Shown: piece after piece, positions 39,687 through 49,517 of the stretch
How the letters are laid out: every line of letters starts with the position of its first letter
How positions within the stretch are numbered: the first letter of the stretch is position 1
From: Gemmatimonadota bacterium
Lineage (GTDB): Bacteria > Gemmatimonadota > Gemmatimonadetes > Longimicrobiales > Gaopeijiaceae
Direction of reading: 5' to 3'
DNA: 64,000 nucleotides
Assembly (NCBI GenBank): GCA_007126575.1
Contig: SLBA01000051.1
Coordinates: 1 to 64,000 of the forward strand
Program-made: the position numbers and the translations under genes
Notes under the pieces: model-generated
Databases searched by the model: none
The model's input: only the letters and a program-made list of their open reading frames with translations
Told to the model about the DNA's origin: nothing

Positions 39687-40369
39687 CAGCCTGCCTCTTC
39701 GCGTAGACGGTCCAGGAGCGCGGGTACATCGTCGGCCGACACGTTCTCGTAGTAGCGGGAGTTGATCTGGACCGCCGTGGGGAATCCGCACGCCGCCAGG
39801 CACTCCACCTCGGTGATCGTGAAGAGTCCGTCTTCGGTGGTCTCTCCCATCTCGACGCCGGCGTGCTCGAGGAAGGCGGCCAGCACCTCGTCGCCCCCGC
39901 ACAGGTTGCAAGAGATGTTCGTGCAGACCTGAATCAGGAAGCGCCCCACCGGCGCCTTGTTGTACATGGTATAGAAGGTGGCCACTCCCCGGACGTACGC
40001 GTCGGAGAGCTCCAGCCGCTCCGCCACCTCGCGCATCGTCTCGGAAGAGAGATGCCCGCGGACCTCCTGCGCCAGATTCAGGGCGGGAATCAGCGCCGCC
40101 CTGGAGTCAGGGTAGCGGGAGAGGATCTTCTCGAGCCGCTCGCCGTACTCGCCCTCGAAGATCGGCGCATCGGGGGATTTCTCGTCGAGGATGTAGGGCA
40201 GCGTGGGAGCCACCGAGGGATGGCCCCCGTCCCTGCGTCGCACCCCGACGTACTCGTCGCCGCGGACCTCCTCCTCGGTGAGCTTGAAGTCCCCGGTATT
40301 TCCTGCCCATCCGGGATTCGAGAAGGGCGCGGCCCGATCCCGTCCGGTCGAACGCTTAGAATCACTCAC
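39686..40369 (-). CDS. nuoE: NADH-quinone oxidoreductase subunit E (2Fe-2S)
   Basis: Thioredoxin-fold subunit with cluster N1a: C149 and C154 (VCTNISC) and C190 and C194 (CLAAC). It has 227 residues against the usual 155-170; residues 1-70 are a hydrophilic N-terminal extension (KRSTGRDRAAPFSNPGW and onward). The start overlaps the nuoD stop as ATGA, so the extension is probably translated. Confidence 0.95.
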   Translation of the reverse strand: MSDSKRSTGRDRAAPFSNPGWAGNTGDFKLTEEEVRGDEYVGVRRRDGGHPSVAPTLPYILDEKSPDAPIFEGEYGERLEKILSRYPDSRAALIPALNLAQEVRGHLSSETMREVAERLELSDAYVRGVATFYTMYNKAPVGRFLIQVCTNISCNLCGGDEVLAAFLEHAGVEMGETTEDGLFTITEVECLAACGFPTAVQINSRYYENVSADDVPALLDRLREEAG

Positions 40370-41643
40370 CGGTCGATCTCTCCCAGGACGATGTCGAGGC
40401 TGGCGTTGACCATGATCACGTCGGCCAGCAGGCCGCCCTCGACGAGTTTCGGGATCACGGAAAGATTCACGAAGGAGGGCGGACGCACACGCCAGCGGAT
40501 CGGCTTGGAGCCCCCGTCGCTCACGACGTACATGCCCAGCTCTCCCTTCGAGCCCTCGACGGGGAAGTAACTCTCGCCCTCGGGGACCTTCAGCCCGTCC
40601 ATGATCAGCTTGAAGTGGTGGATCATGGATTCCATGTCGTTCATCGCGTCCGTCTTCGACGGGAGGACGACACGGGGGTCATCGACATTCACCGAACCCC
40701 CCGGGAGCCGATCCAGCGCCTGGTGGAGAATCCGAACGGACTGCCGCATCTCCTCCATCCGCACCATGTATCGGTCATAGCAGTCCCCGTGCTCACCGAT
40801 GGGGACCTCGAAATCATACGTTTCGTAATCGTAGTAGGGGCGGTCCTTCCGCACGTCGTAGGGAACCCCGGACGCACGCAGGTTCGGTCCCGAAAAGCCG
40901 TAGTTGATGGCATCCTCGGCCGAAATCGCCCCCACGCCCTGTGTCCTCCCCAGGTGGATCGCGTTCGTCGACAGCAGGTACTCCACCTCGTCGAGGGTCT
41001 TGATGACCCCGGTGGCGAACTCACGCACGCCCTCGGTCCACCCCTCGGGGACATCCGACATCAGCCCGCCGACCCGTGTGGCCGAAGTGGTGATTCTCGC
41101 CCCGGTGAAGGCTTCGTGCAGCGTGTAGACCTTCTCCCGCTCCTGAAAGGAGTACAGGAAGGGAGTGAACGCCCCCACATCGATCGCCCAGGTGCCGAGC
41201 CAGAGCAGGTGCGAGAAGATCCGGTCCATCTCCATCATGATGACGCGGAGGACCTTGCACCGCTCGGTGACCTCGAGGCCCATCACCTTTTCGACCGCCA
41301 TCACGTACGCACAGTTGTAGATGAGGGGCGCGAGGTAGTCCATCCGGTCGGTGAGGGTGACGATCTGATTCCAGGTCCGGTACTCGCCGAGCTTCTCGAA
41401 CGAGGAGTGCAGGTACCCGATGTTCGGCTCGCACCGAACCACCGTCTCCCCGTCGAGCTCCAGGATCAGGCGGAGCACCCCGTGCGTGGCGGGATGCTGC
41501 GGGCCGACGTTGATCAGCATGTTCTCGGAATCGAAACGGGGCTCGACCATGTCGGTTGGGGCCATCAGCCCCTGGGCCGGCATGAAGTCGGTTCCCATCT
41601 CCGGGTTCCGGGAAATCTTGTACTCCACCGTACGCTTGGACAT
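40366..41643 (-). CDS. nuoD: NADH-quinone oxidoreductase subunit D
   Basis: The 49-kDa quinone-site subunit, 425 residues. Motifs are NVGPQHPATHGVLRLILELD, GYLHSSFEKLGEYR, ATRVGGLMSDVPEGW and the C-terminal PSFVNLSVIPKLVEGGLLAD ending in IVLGEIDR. The ATG at 41641-41643 has AGGAGACC upstream. nuoC and nuoD are separate genes here. Confidence 0.97.
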   Translation of the reverse strand: MSKRTVEYKISRNPEMGTDFMPAQGLMAPTDMVEPRFDSENMLINVGPQHPATHGVLRLILELDGETVVRCEPNIGYLHSSFEKLGEYRTWNQIVTLTDRMDYLAPLIYNCAYVMAVEKVMGLEVTERCKVLRVIMMEMDRIFSHLLWLGTWAIDVGAFTPFLYSFQEREKVYTLHEAFTGARITTSATRVGGLMSDVPEGWTEGVREFATGVIKTLDEVEYLLSTNAIHLGRTQGVGAISAEDAINYGFSGPNLRASGVPYDVRKDRPYYDYETYDFEVPIGEHGDCYDRYMVRMEEMRQSVRILHQALDRLPGGSVNVDDPRVVLPSKTDAMNDMESMIHHFKLIMDGLKVPEGESYFPVEGSKGELGMYVVSDGGSKPIRWRVRPPSFVNLSVIPKLVEGGLLADVIMVNASLDIVLGEIDR

Positions 41644-41694
41644 GGTCTCCTGCTCAGTGCGGTAGGACGCGGGCGCGACGGGACGGGGCGGGCA

Positions 41695-42447
41695 TCACGC
41701 CGGCTCCGACCCGTCCGAGCTCTGCGAGGTGCTCGATGACTCGGGCTCCTCCTCGACCGGAACCGGCTCTCCACCGAGCTCCTGCCACTCCACCAGCTGG
41801 GGCTCCCGGCCCGGCCCTCGCTGGGCATCGACATAGTAGTCGTCTGCATTCAGCTCGAGTGCCCGCCGGGTCTGCTCCGCCCGCGAGAACCGGCCCCGGA
41901 GGGGGAAATCCTTGCGGAGGGGATGGCCCTCGGCGTAGTGCGTGGGCATCAGGATCCGACGCAGGTCCGGGTGGCCGCTGAAGCGGATGCCGAACAGGTC
42001 GTAGACCTCGCGTTCCAGCCAGTTCGCGGATTTCCACAGCGGCTCCACCGACTGGACCTCGAGTGCGTCCAGCGGAAGCTCGGCCTTCACCCGAAGGGCC
42101 CGCCGGTACGGGATCGAATAGAGCTGCCAGACCACCTGGAGCGGACGCCCTCCCCCGAAATCGACGGCGGTCACGTCGGAGAGGTAGTTGTAGAGATGAT
42201 CGGGGTCGTTGCGGAGCCACTCGAGGATGTCGAAGGAGCGCGAGGGTTCGACGAAGACCACGTGCTCGTCTCCCGACATCACCTCGTGGCGGAGGATGGC
42301 ATCGCCGAAGCTCTCCACCAGAGCACCCGGGGTCGGGTGCGCGCGATCCAGGCCATCGGGCATCACCGGGCCACGGGTGGAGCCCGCCTCAGACTCGTCC
42401 TCCGGAGTGACCCCGTCGTAGCCGGGTGCTCGGGGCTCAACGCTCAT
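41695..42447 (-). CDS. nuoC: NADH-quinone oxidoreductase subunit C
   Basis: The 30-kDa subunit, 250 residues. The core has LYNYLSDVTAVDFG, KSANWLEREVYDLFGIRFSG, HPDLRRILMPTHYAEGHPLR and KDFPLRGRFSR. It is flanked by an N-terminal extension of about 35 residues and a C-terminal Glu/Ser-rich tail (VPVEEEPESSSTSQSSDG). The ATG at 42445-42447 has GGGAGACC upstream. Confidence 0.95.
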   Translation of the reverse strand: MSVEPRAPGYDGVTPEDESEAGSTRGPVMPDGLDRAHPTPGALVESFGDAILRHEVMSGDEHVVFVEPSRSFDILEWLRNDPDHLYNYLSDVTAVDFGGGRPLQVVWQLYSIPYRRALRVKAELPLDALEVQSVEPLWKSANWLEREVYDLFGIRFSGHPDLRRILMPTHYAEGHPLRKDFPLRGRFSRAEQTRRALELNADDYYVDAQRGPGREPQLVEWQELGGEPVPVEEEPESSSTSQSSDGSEPA

Positions 42448-42514
42448 GAGGGTCTCCCGCGATCATTGGATACACATCGCTTGCGGCGCCGAAGGAACGG
42501 ACGGCAAGGAGGAA

Positions 42515-43195
42515 TCACGGACGCCGATCCCCGGGCCGGTCCTGATCCGCGGTCGGGATCAATCCGCTCGTACGGTTCTGTCTGGTCGAGTTTCCGAACG
42601 GGCCGGAGAGAGCCGAAACCTCTTCGGCGCCGGCCGCGGGTCGTCCCACGGAGCCGGGCTCCTCGGAACGATGCTCACTGTGCCGTGCCAGCGTCTCCCC
42701 CCTGATCTTCTCCTGGATCATCATCAGCCCGTAGATGAGCCCCTCGGGCCGGGGCGGGCAGCCGGGAACGTACACATCGACGGGGATGATCGTGTCGATC
42801 CCCTGCACCATCGAGTACGCATCGAAGATCCCGCCCGACGAGGCGCAGGCCCCCATCGAGACCGACCACTTGGGCTGCGGCATCTGGTCCCAGATCCGGC
42901 GCAGAACGGGCGCGAGCTTGTAGGGGACGCGCCCCGCACAGATCAGGACATCGGCCTGCCGGGGCGAGAACGACATCCGCTCCATCCCGAACCGCGCCAG
43001 GTCGTTCTTGGTCGCCGCCGAGGCCATCATCTCGATCGCGCAGCACGCGGTCCCGAAGGGCATCGGCCAGAGCGAATTGCGTCGTGACCAGTTGACCACG
43101 AAGTCGACCTTGGTCGTCAGAAACGTCGGCGTGCCCTCCCCGAAGATGCCGCCGGGAAGTCCGCTGCCTTTTTGCGTCGGAGTCGAAGTACTCAT
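42515..43195 (-). CDS. nuoB: NADH-quinone oxidoreductase subunit B
   Basis: The PSST subunit carrying cluster N2, 226 residues. Ligands are the Cys pair in [12 protein letters not shown] and the Cys of [10 protein letters not shown] and [11 protein letters not shown]. The last 45 or so residues (after [11 protein letters not shown]) are an extra Arg/Ser-rich tail. The start overlaps the nuoA stop as ATGA. Confidence 0.96.
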   Translation of the reverse strand: MSTSTPTQKGSGLPGGIFGEGTPTFLTTKVDFVVNWSRRNSLWPMPFGTACCAIEMMASAATKNDLARFGMERMSFSPRQADVLICAGRVPYKLAPVLRRIWDQMPQPKWSVSMGACASSGGIFDAYSMVQGIDTIIPVDVYVPGCPPRPEGLIYGLMMIQEKIRGETLARHSEHRSEEPGSVGRPAAGAEEVSALSGPFGNSTRQNRTSGLIPTADQDRPGDRRP

Positions 43196-43548
43196 TCCCA
43201 ATCCAACCCTCCCTTCTGCCACTCGTAGACGAAGCCCACCACGAGAACCATCACGAAGATGGACATCGCGATGAAGCCCTCCCACCCCAGGTACCGCATC
43301 TCAACCGCCCATGGGATAAGGAAGATCGCCTCGAGGTCGAAGATGATGAAGCTGATCGCCACCATGTAGAACTTGACCGAGAACCGAGCCCGGGTATCCC
43401 CCAGCGGGATCATCCCCGACTCGTAGGGCATATCCTTTTCCGACGTCGCACGCCTCGGGTTGAGAACGTGGGACGCGACGGCCATCCCCACGGCGTTCAC
43501 GATCGAGACGCCGAACAGCATCAGGATTGGAATATAGGAAGCGGACAT
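43192..43548 (-). CDS. nuoA: NADH-quinone oxidoreductase subunit A
   Basis: A 118-residue, three-helix subunit and the first gene of the complex I operon. Motifs are [20 protein letters not shown], with the usual Cys of the cytoplasmic loop (YECG) replaced by Ser, and [13 protein letters not shown]. The start is ATG 43546-43548, with a leader of about 42 bases from the predicted promoter. Confidence 0.95.
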   Translation of the reverse strand: MSASYIPILMLFGVSIVNAVGMAVASHVLNPRRATSEKDMPYESGMIPLGDTRARFSVKFYMVAISFIIFDLEAIFLIPWAVEMRYLGWEGFIAMSIFVMVLVVGFVYEWQKGGLDWE

Positions 43549-43596
43549 GAAATCTCGGAGATTCCGTTTGTGAAATCGTTCACTTGGTAGGGCGGA

Positions 43597-43625
43597 AATG
43601 TACCCCTGACGAGAGGAGGGGTCAA
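43597..43625 (-). promoter_or_regulatory. Promoter of the nuoA-N operon
   Basis: Minus strand TTGACC (43620-43625), 17-base spacer, TACATT (43597-43602). One of the best sigma-70-type matches in the window, placed upstream of nuoA in the nuoA/dcd divergent gap. Confidence 0.75.
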
Positions 43626-43674
43626 CCCGAGCGTGGCCGTTTTTCGGGCTTTTTTCGCCCGCATCCCCGCCCGT

Positions 43675-43703
43675 TTGCGACCACTTGAGATCCGACCTAT
43701 ACT
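43675..43703 (+). promoter_or_regulatory. Promoter of dcd
   Basis: TTGCGA (43675-43680), 17-base spacer, TATACT (43698-43703). The expected start is near 43710, leaving a leader of about 75 bases before the dcd ATG. It points away from the nuo promoter 50 bases to the left. Confidence 0.7.
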
Positions 43704-43785
43704 CCACCCGTCATTCCGGACCCGAGAGGGTGGCCGGCCTCGACCCTTCCCGACTCTGAATCCTCCCCACTCCCATACCTGCGCA

Positions 43786-44340
43786 ATGACAATCCGAAGC
43801 GACCGCTGGATCCGAGAGATGGCCCAAAATCACGGGATGATCGAACCCTTCGAGCCCGGGCAGGTCCGGGACGGCAAGATCTCGTACGGGTGTTCGTCGT
43901 TCGGCTACGATATCCGGGTGGCCCCGGAATTCAAGGTGTTCACGAACGTGCACAACGTCGTCGTCGACCCGAAGAGCTTCGACGATCGGTCCTTCGTGGA
44001 TGTGAACGCCGACACCTGCATCATTCCGCCGAACTCCTTCGCGCTGGCGCGCACGGTGGAATTCTTCCGGGTCCCCAGCGACGTCCTGGTGATCTGTGTC
44101 GGGAAGAGCACCTACGCCCGGTGCGGGATCATCGTGAACGTCACGCCCCTCGAGCCGTCGTGGCGGGGGTACCTGACGCTCGAGATCTCGAACACCACCC
44201 CCCTGCCCGCCCGCATCTACGCGAACGAGGGAATTGCCCAGCTACTCTTCTTCAGGGGCGAAGAGACCCCCGAGGTCGTCTACGCCGATCGCGAGGGCAA
44301 ATACCAGGACCAGACCGGCGTCACCCTGCCCAGGATCTGA
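43786..44340 (+). CDS. dcd: dCTP deaminase
   Basis: A 184-residue trimeric dUTPase-fold enzyme making dUTP (or dUMP, in bifunctional forms) from dCTP. Motifs are [40 protein letters not shown], and [18 protein letters not shown], with the catalytic Glu in LEISN. The start at ATG 43786 has no clear ribosome site. Upstream in-frame sequence lies in the promoter and is not coding. Confidence 0.95.
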   Translation: MTIRSDRWIREMAQNHGMIEPFEPGQVRDGKISYGCSSFGYDIRVAPEFKVFTNVHNVVVDPKSFDDRSFVDVNADTCIIPPNSFALARTVEFFRVPSDVLVICVGKSTYARCGIIVNVTPLEPSWRGYLTLEISNTTPLPARIYANEGIAQLLFFRGEETPEVVYADREGKYQDQTGVTLPRI

Positions 44341-44352
44341 ATTCGCCCGCCG

Positions 44353-44865
44353 TCAGATGGGCCCGCCCCCCTCACCATCCACACTGACCAACGTCAGTTC
44401 GAAGATCAGCCAGGAGTTCTCGGGGATCCCCTGTGGGGGGTTCCGACCATAGGCGAGAAAGGGAGGAATCAGGACGGTTCGGGTCTGCCCGACCGACATT
44501 CCGTCGACGCCTTCCTGGACCCCCGGAAGGACATCGAAGCCGCCCAGGAGAAATTCGAAGGTCTCGTCCGGTCCGGTTTCGGTGAACTGCGCCCCCGAGG
44601 GAAGCCAGCCACGAAACTCCACCTCGACGAAGGTGCCCGGACCGGCATTCGGTGGCATGCCCGGCACATCTTCTCGAATCCAGATCCCGTTGGGCGTCTC
44701 CTCGAAGTCATCGAGGTCGATCCCGAGCGACGGATCGAAGACGACCTCGTCGATCGGGAATTCGTCGGCCGGGTCCGGGGTGGTCAAATCCATGCACCCG
44801 CCGACTCCGACTCCGAGGAGAGTCAGGAGGAAGAGGGTGGCAGACTGATTGAATCGTTCACGCAT
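44353..44865 (-). CDS. FKBP-type peptidyl-prolyl isomerase lipoprotein
   Basis: A 170-residue envelope protein. A lipoprotein signal ends LLGVGVGGC (Cys 24). After an acidic spacer there is one FKBP domain with VEVEFRGWLPSGAQFTET, VLPGVQEGVDGMSVGQTR and IPPFLAYGRNPPQGIPENS, ending LIFELTLVSV, which are the residues lining the FKBP pocket. It should help proline isomerisation of exported proteins. It lies 36 bases after the amidohydrolase gene and converges on dcd with 12 bases between stops and no visible terminator. Confidence 0.92.
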   Translation of the reverse strand: MRERFNQSATLFLLTLLGVGVGGCMDLTTPDPADEFPIDEVVFDPSLGIDLDDFEETPNGIWIREDVPGMPPNAGPGTFVEVEFRGWLPSGAQFTETGPDETFEFLLGGFDVLPGVQEGVDGMSVGQTRTVLIPPFLAYGRNPPQGIPENSWLIFELTLVSVDGEGGGPI

Positions 44866-44901
44866 GCTTGTCTGGTCCCGCTGACGTGGAGGCGCGGCGG
44901 A

Positions 44902-46671
44902 CTAGCGTTCGAAGACCACCCGCCCGTCCACGATGGTTAGCATTACCTGGACCTCCTGAAGACGAGCCGCCTCGACCTCGAGAGGGTTCGCATCAAGGAC
45001 GACTAGGTCCGCGAGGAACCCCTCGCGAATTCGGCCCTTCTCCTCTTCCATACCCTCGGCCCACGCATTGTTCACCGTGTAGGCCCGCAGCGCGGTCTCG
45101 GCATCGATGCGCTCCTCGGGAATCCATCCTCCCTCCGGCTCTCCCTCGGGAGTCTGTCGAGCGACAGCGGCGTACATCCCCATCAGGGGGTTCGCCGTGT
45201 ACCATGCGGCGTTCGTCCCGGGCCAGTCACTTCCGAAGGAAAGCAGCACCCCAGCCTCGTCGAGCGTGCGGAATGCGTAGGTCCATCGAATTCGATCGGG
45301 ACCGATGCGTTCCTCCATCCAGCGCATGTCGTCGATCGCGTGGTAGGGCTGGACCTCGGCGATGACGCCCAGCTCGGCCATCCGGGCTGCGGTCTCCGGC
45401 CCCGCGAGGTGCTGCGCATGGATCACCCGGAACCGGCGGTCGTCCCGCGGCCCGTTCACCTCCTCGACCCGTTCGAAGAGGGTCAGGAGGGTGTCGATCG
45501 CATGGTCCCCGATCGCATGCACCTGTGGCCAGTAGCCCTGCGCGTCGGCCTCGATCAGGAGCCGTTCCATGTTCCCGGCCGGCTCCATCATGTCCCGCCA
45601 CGACCCGAAGCCACCGGTGTGCTCGAAGGGCTCGTAGAACATCGCGGTGGAGTTGCCCATGATCCCGTCCACGAAGCCCTTGAAGCCTCCGAGCCGAATG
45701 AAGTCCGACCCGAAATTGCGAGGCAGGCCGAGCGCCGCCTGGTACTCGGCCCGATCCATGGTGGGTCGGGCGTAGATCCGAGTGGTGAGCTCCTCTTCGT
45801 CGAGGAGGGCCTGGTAGACGGCGAACATGTTCGGGGGCGTGTTGTCATGAACCGTCGTGACGCCGAACTGCCTCAGATCGGCGAGGGCGGCGCGCGCCTC
45901 CTCCAATCGCAGCTCCATCGGCTTCGGCGGCATCGCCTGCCGTACCCGGGCCGCTGCCGCCGGAGTCAGACGCCCCGTCGGTTCCCCGTCGACACACTCG
46001 ACCCCCTCCCAGGAACAGTCGGCCCCCGCCGCCTCCAGCGCTCCCGCATTCCCGAGAAACGCCGAGCGGTCCCATCGATTCACCAGCACCGGATGGTCGG
46101 GGGTGAGGTCATCGATGATGAATCGGTCCGGAGAGAAGGGCTCGTCGCCCTCTCCCGGCTGATCCCCGGCACTCCCCATCGCCCACGCCTCGTAGGCACC
46201 CCAGTCCCCGCCCGTGATCCACGCGCCGGAAGGCATCCGCTCCACGGCTTCCCGGATCCGTTCCCGGAGGCCGTCGGGATCCGCCACATCGAGAAGGCTC
46301 GCCCCGAGCAGGAGGGCCCCGGCGGAGTTGAAGTGCGTGTGGTTGTCGATGAATCCCGGCGAAACGAAGCGTCCATCCAGCTCCACGATGCGTGTGTCCG
46401 CCCCGCGATAGGCATCGATCTCGCCCGCTGAGCCCACCGCCATGATTCGAGCGCCCCGGACAGCGACCGCCTCCGCCCGCGGGTTCTCGTCGTCTCCCGT
46501 CCAGACCACTCCTCCGGTCAGGATGAGATCCGCATCGCCCCCGGTCGTCCCCCCGTCCGCCTCCTCGCACGCGACCACCGCGAGACTCGCAACGAGTACG
46601 ACGACCGCAACGCCGATGTGCGAACGCACTCTCCTACCGACAGACTCAAGCCTCATCGACACTGCTCCCAT
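44902..46671 (-). CDS. Amidohydrolase-family lipoprotein (YtcJ-like, amidohydro_3)
   Basis: A 589-residue metal-dependent hydrolase of the amidohydrolase_3 group. The ATG at 46669-46671 has GGGAGAGGG eight bases upstream and begins a lipoprotein signal (LVASLAVVAC, Cys 35), so it is predicted to be envelope-anchored. Motifs are LILTGGVVWTGDDENPRAE, the metal-binding VSPGFIDNHTHFNSAG, VHAIGDHAIDTLL, VIHAQHLAGPETAARM and FGSDWPGTNAAW, then LADLVVLDANPLEV. The substrate is unknown; members are often annotated as predicted amidohydrolases. It follows sdhB by 99 bases. Confidence 0.88.
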   Translation of the reverse strand: MGAVSMRLESVGRRVRSHIGVAVVVLVASLAVVACEEADGGTTGGDADLILTGGVVWTGDDENPRAEAVAVRGARIMAVGSAGEIDAYRGADTRIVELDGRFVSPGFIDNHTHFNSAGALLLGASLLDVADPDGLRERIREAVERMPSGAWITGGDWGAYEAWAMGSAGDQPGEGDEPFSPDRFIIDDLTPDHPVLVNRWDRSAFLGNAGALEAAGADCSWEGVECVDGEPTGRLTPAAAARVRQAMPPKPMELRLEEARAALADLRQFGVTTVHDNTPPNMFAVYQALLDEEELTTRIYARPTMDRAEYQAALGLPRNFGSDFIRLGGFKGFVDGIMGNSTAMFYEPFEHTGGFGSWRDMMEPAGNMERLLIEADAQGYWPQVHAIGDHAIDTLLTLFERVEEVNGPRDDRRFRVIHAQHLAGPETAARMAELGVIAEVQPYHAIDDMRWMEERIGPDRIRWTYAFRTLDEAGVLLSFGSDWPGTNAAWYTANPLMGMYAAVARQTPEGEPEGGWIPEERIDAETALRAYTVNNAWAEGMEEEKGRIREGFLADLVVLDANPLEVEAARLQEVQVMLTIVDGRVVFER

Positions 46672-46770
46672 TGCGCGCCCTCTCCCGTTCCATGGTCTCG
46701 TGGTGGCCGATCCGGGCGGTTCACTCCGCCGCGTCCCCTCCAGCCCCCCGGACTCGTGGCAGAAGGCCAC

Positions 46771-47535
46771 TCAGTCGCCGGAGGTGCTCCCCGCCTTGGA
46801 CAGAGTACCCTTCAGGACGTCGCGATTCAACCTCGCGATGTAATCCACCGAGATCCCCTTCGGGCATGCTTCCTGGCAGGCACCGTGGTTCGTGCAGTTC
46901 CCGAACCCCTCCTCGTCATGCCGCTGAGCCATCGAGAGTGCTCGGTCGAGACGCTCCGTCTGTCCCTGGGGGACATAGGAAAGGTGTGCCGCCTTCGCCG
47001 CGGTGAAGAGCATCGCCGAGGCGTTCGGGCACGCCGCCACACAGGCCCCGCAGCCGATGCAGGCCGCGGCATCGAACGCGCGATCGGCGTCGGGCTTCGG
47101 GATCGGGGTCGCGTTCGCGTCCTGGGCGCTGCCGGTTCGGACCGAGATGTACCCCCCGGCCTGGATGACGCGATCGAACGAATTCCGATCCACGACCAGG
47201 TCGCGCATCACGGGAAAGGCCGTGGCTCTGAACGGCTCGATCCAGATCTCGTCGCCGTCCCGAAAGGACCGCATGTGGAGCTGGCAGGCGGTGATCAGCT
47301 TCTGAGGGCCGTGCGCCACCCCGTTGATCATCATTCCGCAGGACCCGCAGATCCCCTCCCGACAGTCGTGCTCGAAGGCGATCGGCTCCTTGCCGGCCAG
47401 GGTCAGCTCCTCGTTGACCAGGTCGAGCATGTCGAGGAAGGACATCGACTCACTGACGTCGTCCGCCCGGTAGGTTTCGAATCCCCCCTTGTCGCGGGGG
47501 CCGGTCTGACGCCAGACGTGCAGCGTGAGATTCAT
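46771..47535 (-). CDS. sdhB: Succinate dehydrogenase iron-sulfur subunit
   Basis: A 254-residue electron-transfer subunit with 2Fe-2S ligands in [20 protein letters not shown] and two further cluster motifs, [15 protein letters not shown] and [21 protein letters not shown]. The ATG shares a base with the sdhA stop (TAATG). With SdhA and the single cytochrome b it forms a type-B enzyme. Confidence 0.96.
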   Translation of the reverse strand: MNLTLHVWRQTGPRDKGGFETYRADDVSESMSFLDMLDLVNEELTLAGKEPIAFEHDCREGICGSCGMMINGVAHGPQKLITACQLHMRSFRDGDEIWIEPFRATAFPVMRDLVVDRNSFDRVIQAGGYISVRTGSAQDANATPIPKPDADRAFDAAACIGCGACVAACPNASAMLFTAAKAAHLSYVPQGQTERLDRALSMAQRHDEEGFGNCTNHGACQEACPKGISVDYIARLNRDVLKGTLSKAGSTSGD

Positions 47536-49448
47536 TACTTGTAGCTCCTCTGCGAGAGAGGCACGTGTTCGAAGTGCAGGGGTTCCCGATGTCGAACGGG
47601 CTCCTCTCCCACTCCCTTGAATTCCCAGATCGCCCCGTGGGCGAAGCGTTCGTCGTCGCGCTGGGCCTCGCCCTCCTCGGTCGTGTGCTCCTCACGGTAG
47701 TGGGCACCGCACGACTCGTCGCGCGTGAGCGCATCCCAGCACATGACCTCGGCGAACTCCAGGAAGTCCGCCACCCTCCCCGCCTTCTCGAGCGACTGGT
47801 TGAGCGTGTCGCCGCTGCCCGGTACGGTGACGTCGCGCCAGAAGCGTTCCCTGAGTTCGGGGATTTTAGCGAGCGCTTCGCGCAGTCCCGATTCGTTGCG
47901 GGACATGCCGCAGTGATCCCAGAGCAACCGGCCCAGCTCCTGGTGGAAGGAGTCGACGGTCCGCGAGCCCTTCACCGCAAGAAGGCGCTCCTGCGCCTGC
48001 GTGACCTCGCGAACGGTGTCGCGGGCGGCGGCGTGGTTCTCGTCGACGTCGCCCCGCGAGTGCTCGGCAAGGAAGTTCCCGATCGTGAGCGGGATGATGA
48101 AGTAGCCGTCGGCCAGCCCCTGCATGAGCGCAGACGCCCCGAGGCGATTCGCCCCATGGTCCGAGAAATTGGCCTCGCCGATCGCGAAGAGTCCCGGCAC
48201 CGTGGTCATCAGCTCGTAGTCCACCCAGAGGCCGCCCATGGTGTAGTGGGGGGCCGGGTAGATTCGCATCGGAACCTCGTAGGGGTCCTCTCCCGTGATC
48301 TTCTCGTACATCTGGAAGAGGTTGCCGTACCGCTCCGAGACGACCGCCTTGCCGAGGCGCTGGATGGCATCGCGAAAATCCAGGTAGACCCCGTTCTTCA
48401 TCGGCCCGACCCCATGTCCCTGGTCGACCATCTCCTTGGCCCTGCGCGACGCGATGTCCCGGGGGGTCAGGTTGCCGAACGAGGGGTAGAGGCGCTCCAG
48501 GTAGTAGTCACGCTCGGCATCGGGGATCTGGCCGGCAGCCCGATCGTCACCGGCGCGCTTCGGAACCCAGATCCGTCCATCGTTGCGGAGCGACTCACTC
48601 ATTAGGGTGAGCTTGCTCTGATAATCCCCGCTCTGAGGGATGCAGGTCGGGTGGATCTGCGTGAAACACGGGTTGGCGAAGCCGGCCCCGCGTCGATGCG
48701 CCCGCCAGGTCGCCGTGACGTTGCACCCCTTCGCGTTCGTCGAAAGGAAGAAGGCGTTCGAATACCCTCCGGTTCCCAGCACGACGGCGTCCGCCATGTG
48801 CGCCTCGATCTTTCCCGAAACCAGGTCCCGGGTCACGATACCGCGGGCACGCCCGTCGATCACGATGACATCGAGCATCTCGCACCGGACGTGCATCTGA
48901 ACGGTCCCTTCGTGGATCTGCCGCTCCAGCGCCTGGTAGGCGCCCAGGAGCAGCTGCTGGCCGGTCTGTCCGCGAGCGTAGAAGGTCCGGGACACCTGAG
49001 CTCCCCCGAAGGAGCGATTGCCCAGAAGGCCTCCATACTCACGGGCGAAGGGGACCCCCTGAGCGACCGCCTGGTCGATGATGTTCAGCGAGAGCTCCGC
49101 GAGGCGGTATACGTTCGCTTCGCGCGAGCGGAAGTCTCCCCCCTTCACCGTGTCGTAGAAGAGGCGATAGACGGAATCGCCGTCGCCCTGATAGTTCTTA
49201 GCGGCGTTGATCCCGCCCTGGGCCGCGATTGAGTGGGCGCGACGGGGGGAGTCGTGGAAGGTGAAGCACTTCACCCGGTAGCCCAGCTCCCCCATCGTGG
49301 CCGCCGCCGCACCCCCGGCCAGCCCCGTGCCCACCACGATGACCTCGTATTTTCGCTTATTCGCCGGATTGACCAGCTTCATGTCGAAGCGGTGCCGGTC
49401 CCACATCTGGTCGATCGGGTGATCGGGAATCCTGGCGTTCAACTCCAT
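47535..49448 (-). CDS. sdhA: Succinate dehydrogenase/fumarate reductase flavoprotein subunit
   Basis: A 637-residue catalytic subunit with covalent FAD. Motifs are [17 protein letters not shown] (dinucleotide), [18 protein letters not shown] (the FAD-linking His), [54 protein letters not shown] and [19 protein letters not shown]. The ATG at 49446-49448 has GGAGG eight bases upstream, better than an in-frame GTG at 49482-49484. The protein resembles the flavoprotein of type-B enzymes. Confidence 0.96.
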   Translation of the reverse strand: MELNARIPDHPIDQMWDRHRFDMKLVNPANKRKYEVIVVGTGLAGGAAAATMGELGYRVKCFTFHDSPRRAHSIAAQGGINAAKNYQGDGDSVYRLFYDTVKGGDFRSREANVYRLAELSLNIIDQAVAQGVPFAREYGGLLGNRSFGGAQVSRTFYARGQTGQQLLLGAYQALERQIHEGTVQMHVRCEMLDVIVIDGRARGIVTRDLVSGKIEAHMADAVVLGTGGYSNAFFLSTNAKGCNVTATWRAHRRGAGFANPCFTQIHPTCIPQSGDYQSKLTLMSESLRNDGRIWVPKRAGDDRAAGQIPDAERDYYLERLYPSFGNLTPRDIASRRAKEMVDQGHGVGPMKNGVYLDFRDAIQRLGKAVVSERYGNLFQMYEKITGEDPYEVPMRIYPAPHYTMGGLWVDYELMTTVPGLFAIGEANFSDHGANRLGASALMQGLADGYFIIPLTIGNFLAEHSRGDVDENHAAARDTVREVTQAQERLLAVKGSRTVDSFHQELGRLLWDHCGMSRNESGLREALAKIPELRERFWRDVTVPGSGDTLNQSLEKAGRVADFLEFAEVMCWDALTRDESCGAHYREEHTTEEGEAQRDDERFAHGAIWEFKGVGEEPVRHREPLHFEHVPLSQRSYK

Positions 49449-49517
49449 TCCTGCATCCTCCGTATTGGCGATCGTCGACTCCACCGGGTAGCCGGTGGGC
49501 CGGAAGGGTTTCGAGCG

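Noticed and set aside
46730-46770. Hairpin (GTGGC/GCCAC) just after sdhB as a terminator
   Set aside because: Only a 5-bp stem and no T-tract; the downstream amidohydrolase has a good ribosome site but no promoter, so read-through seems more likely.
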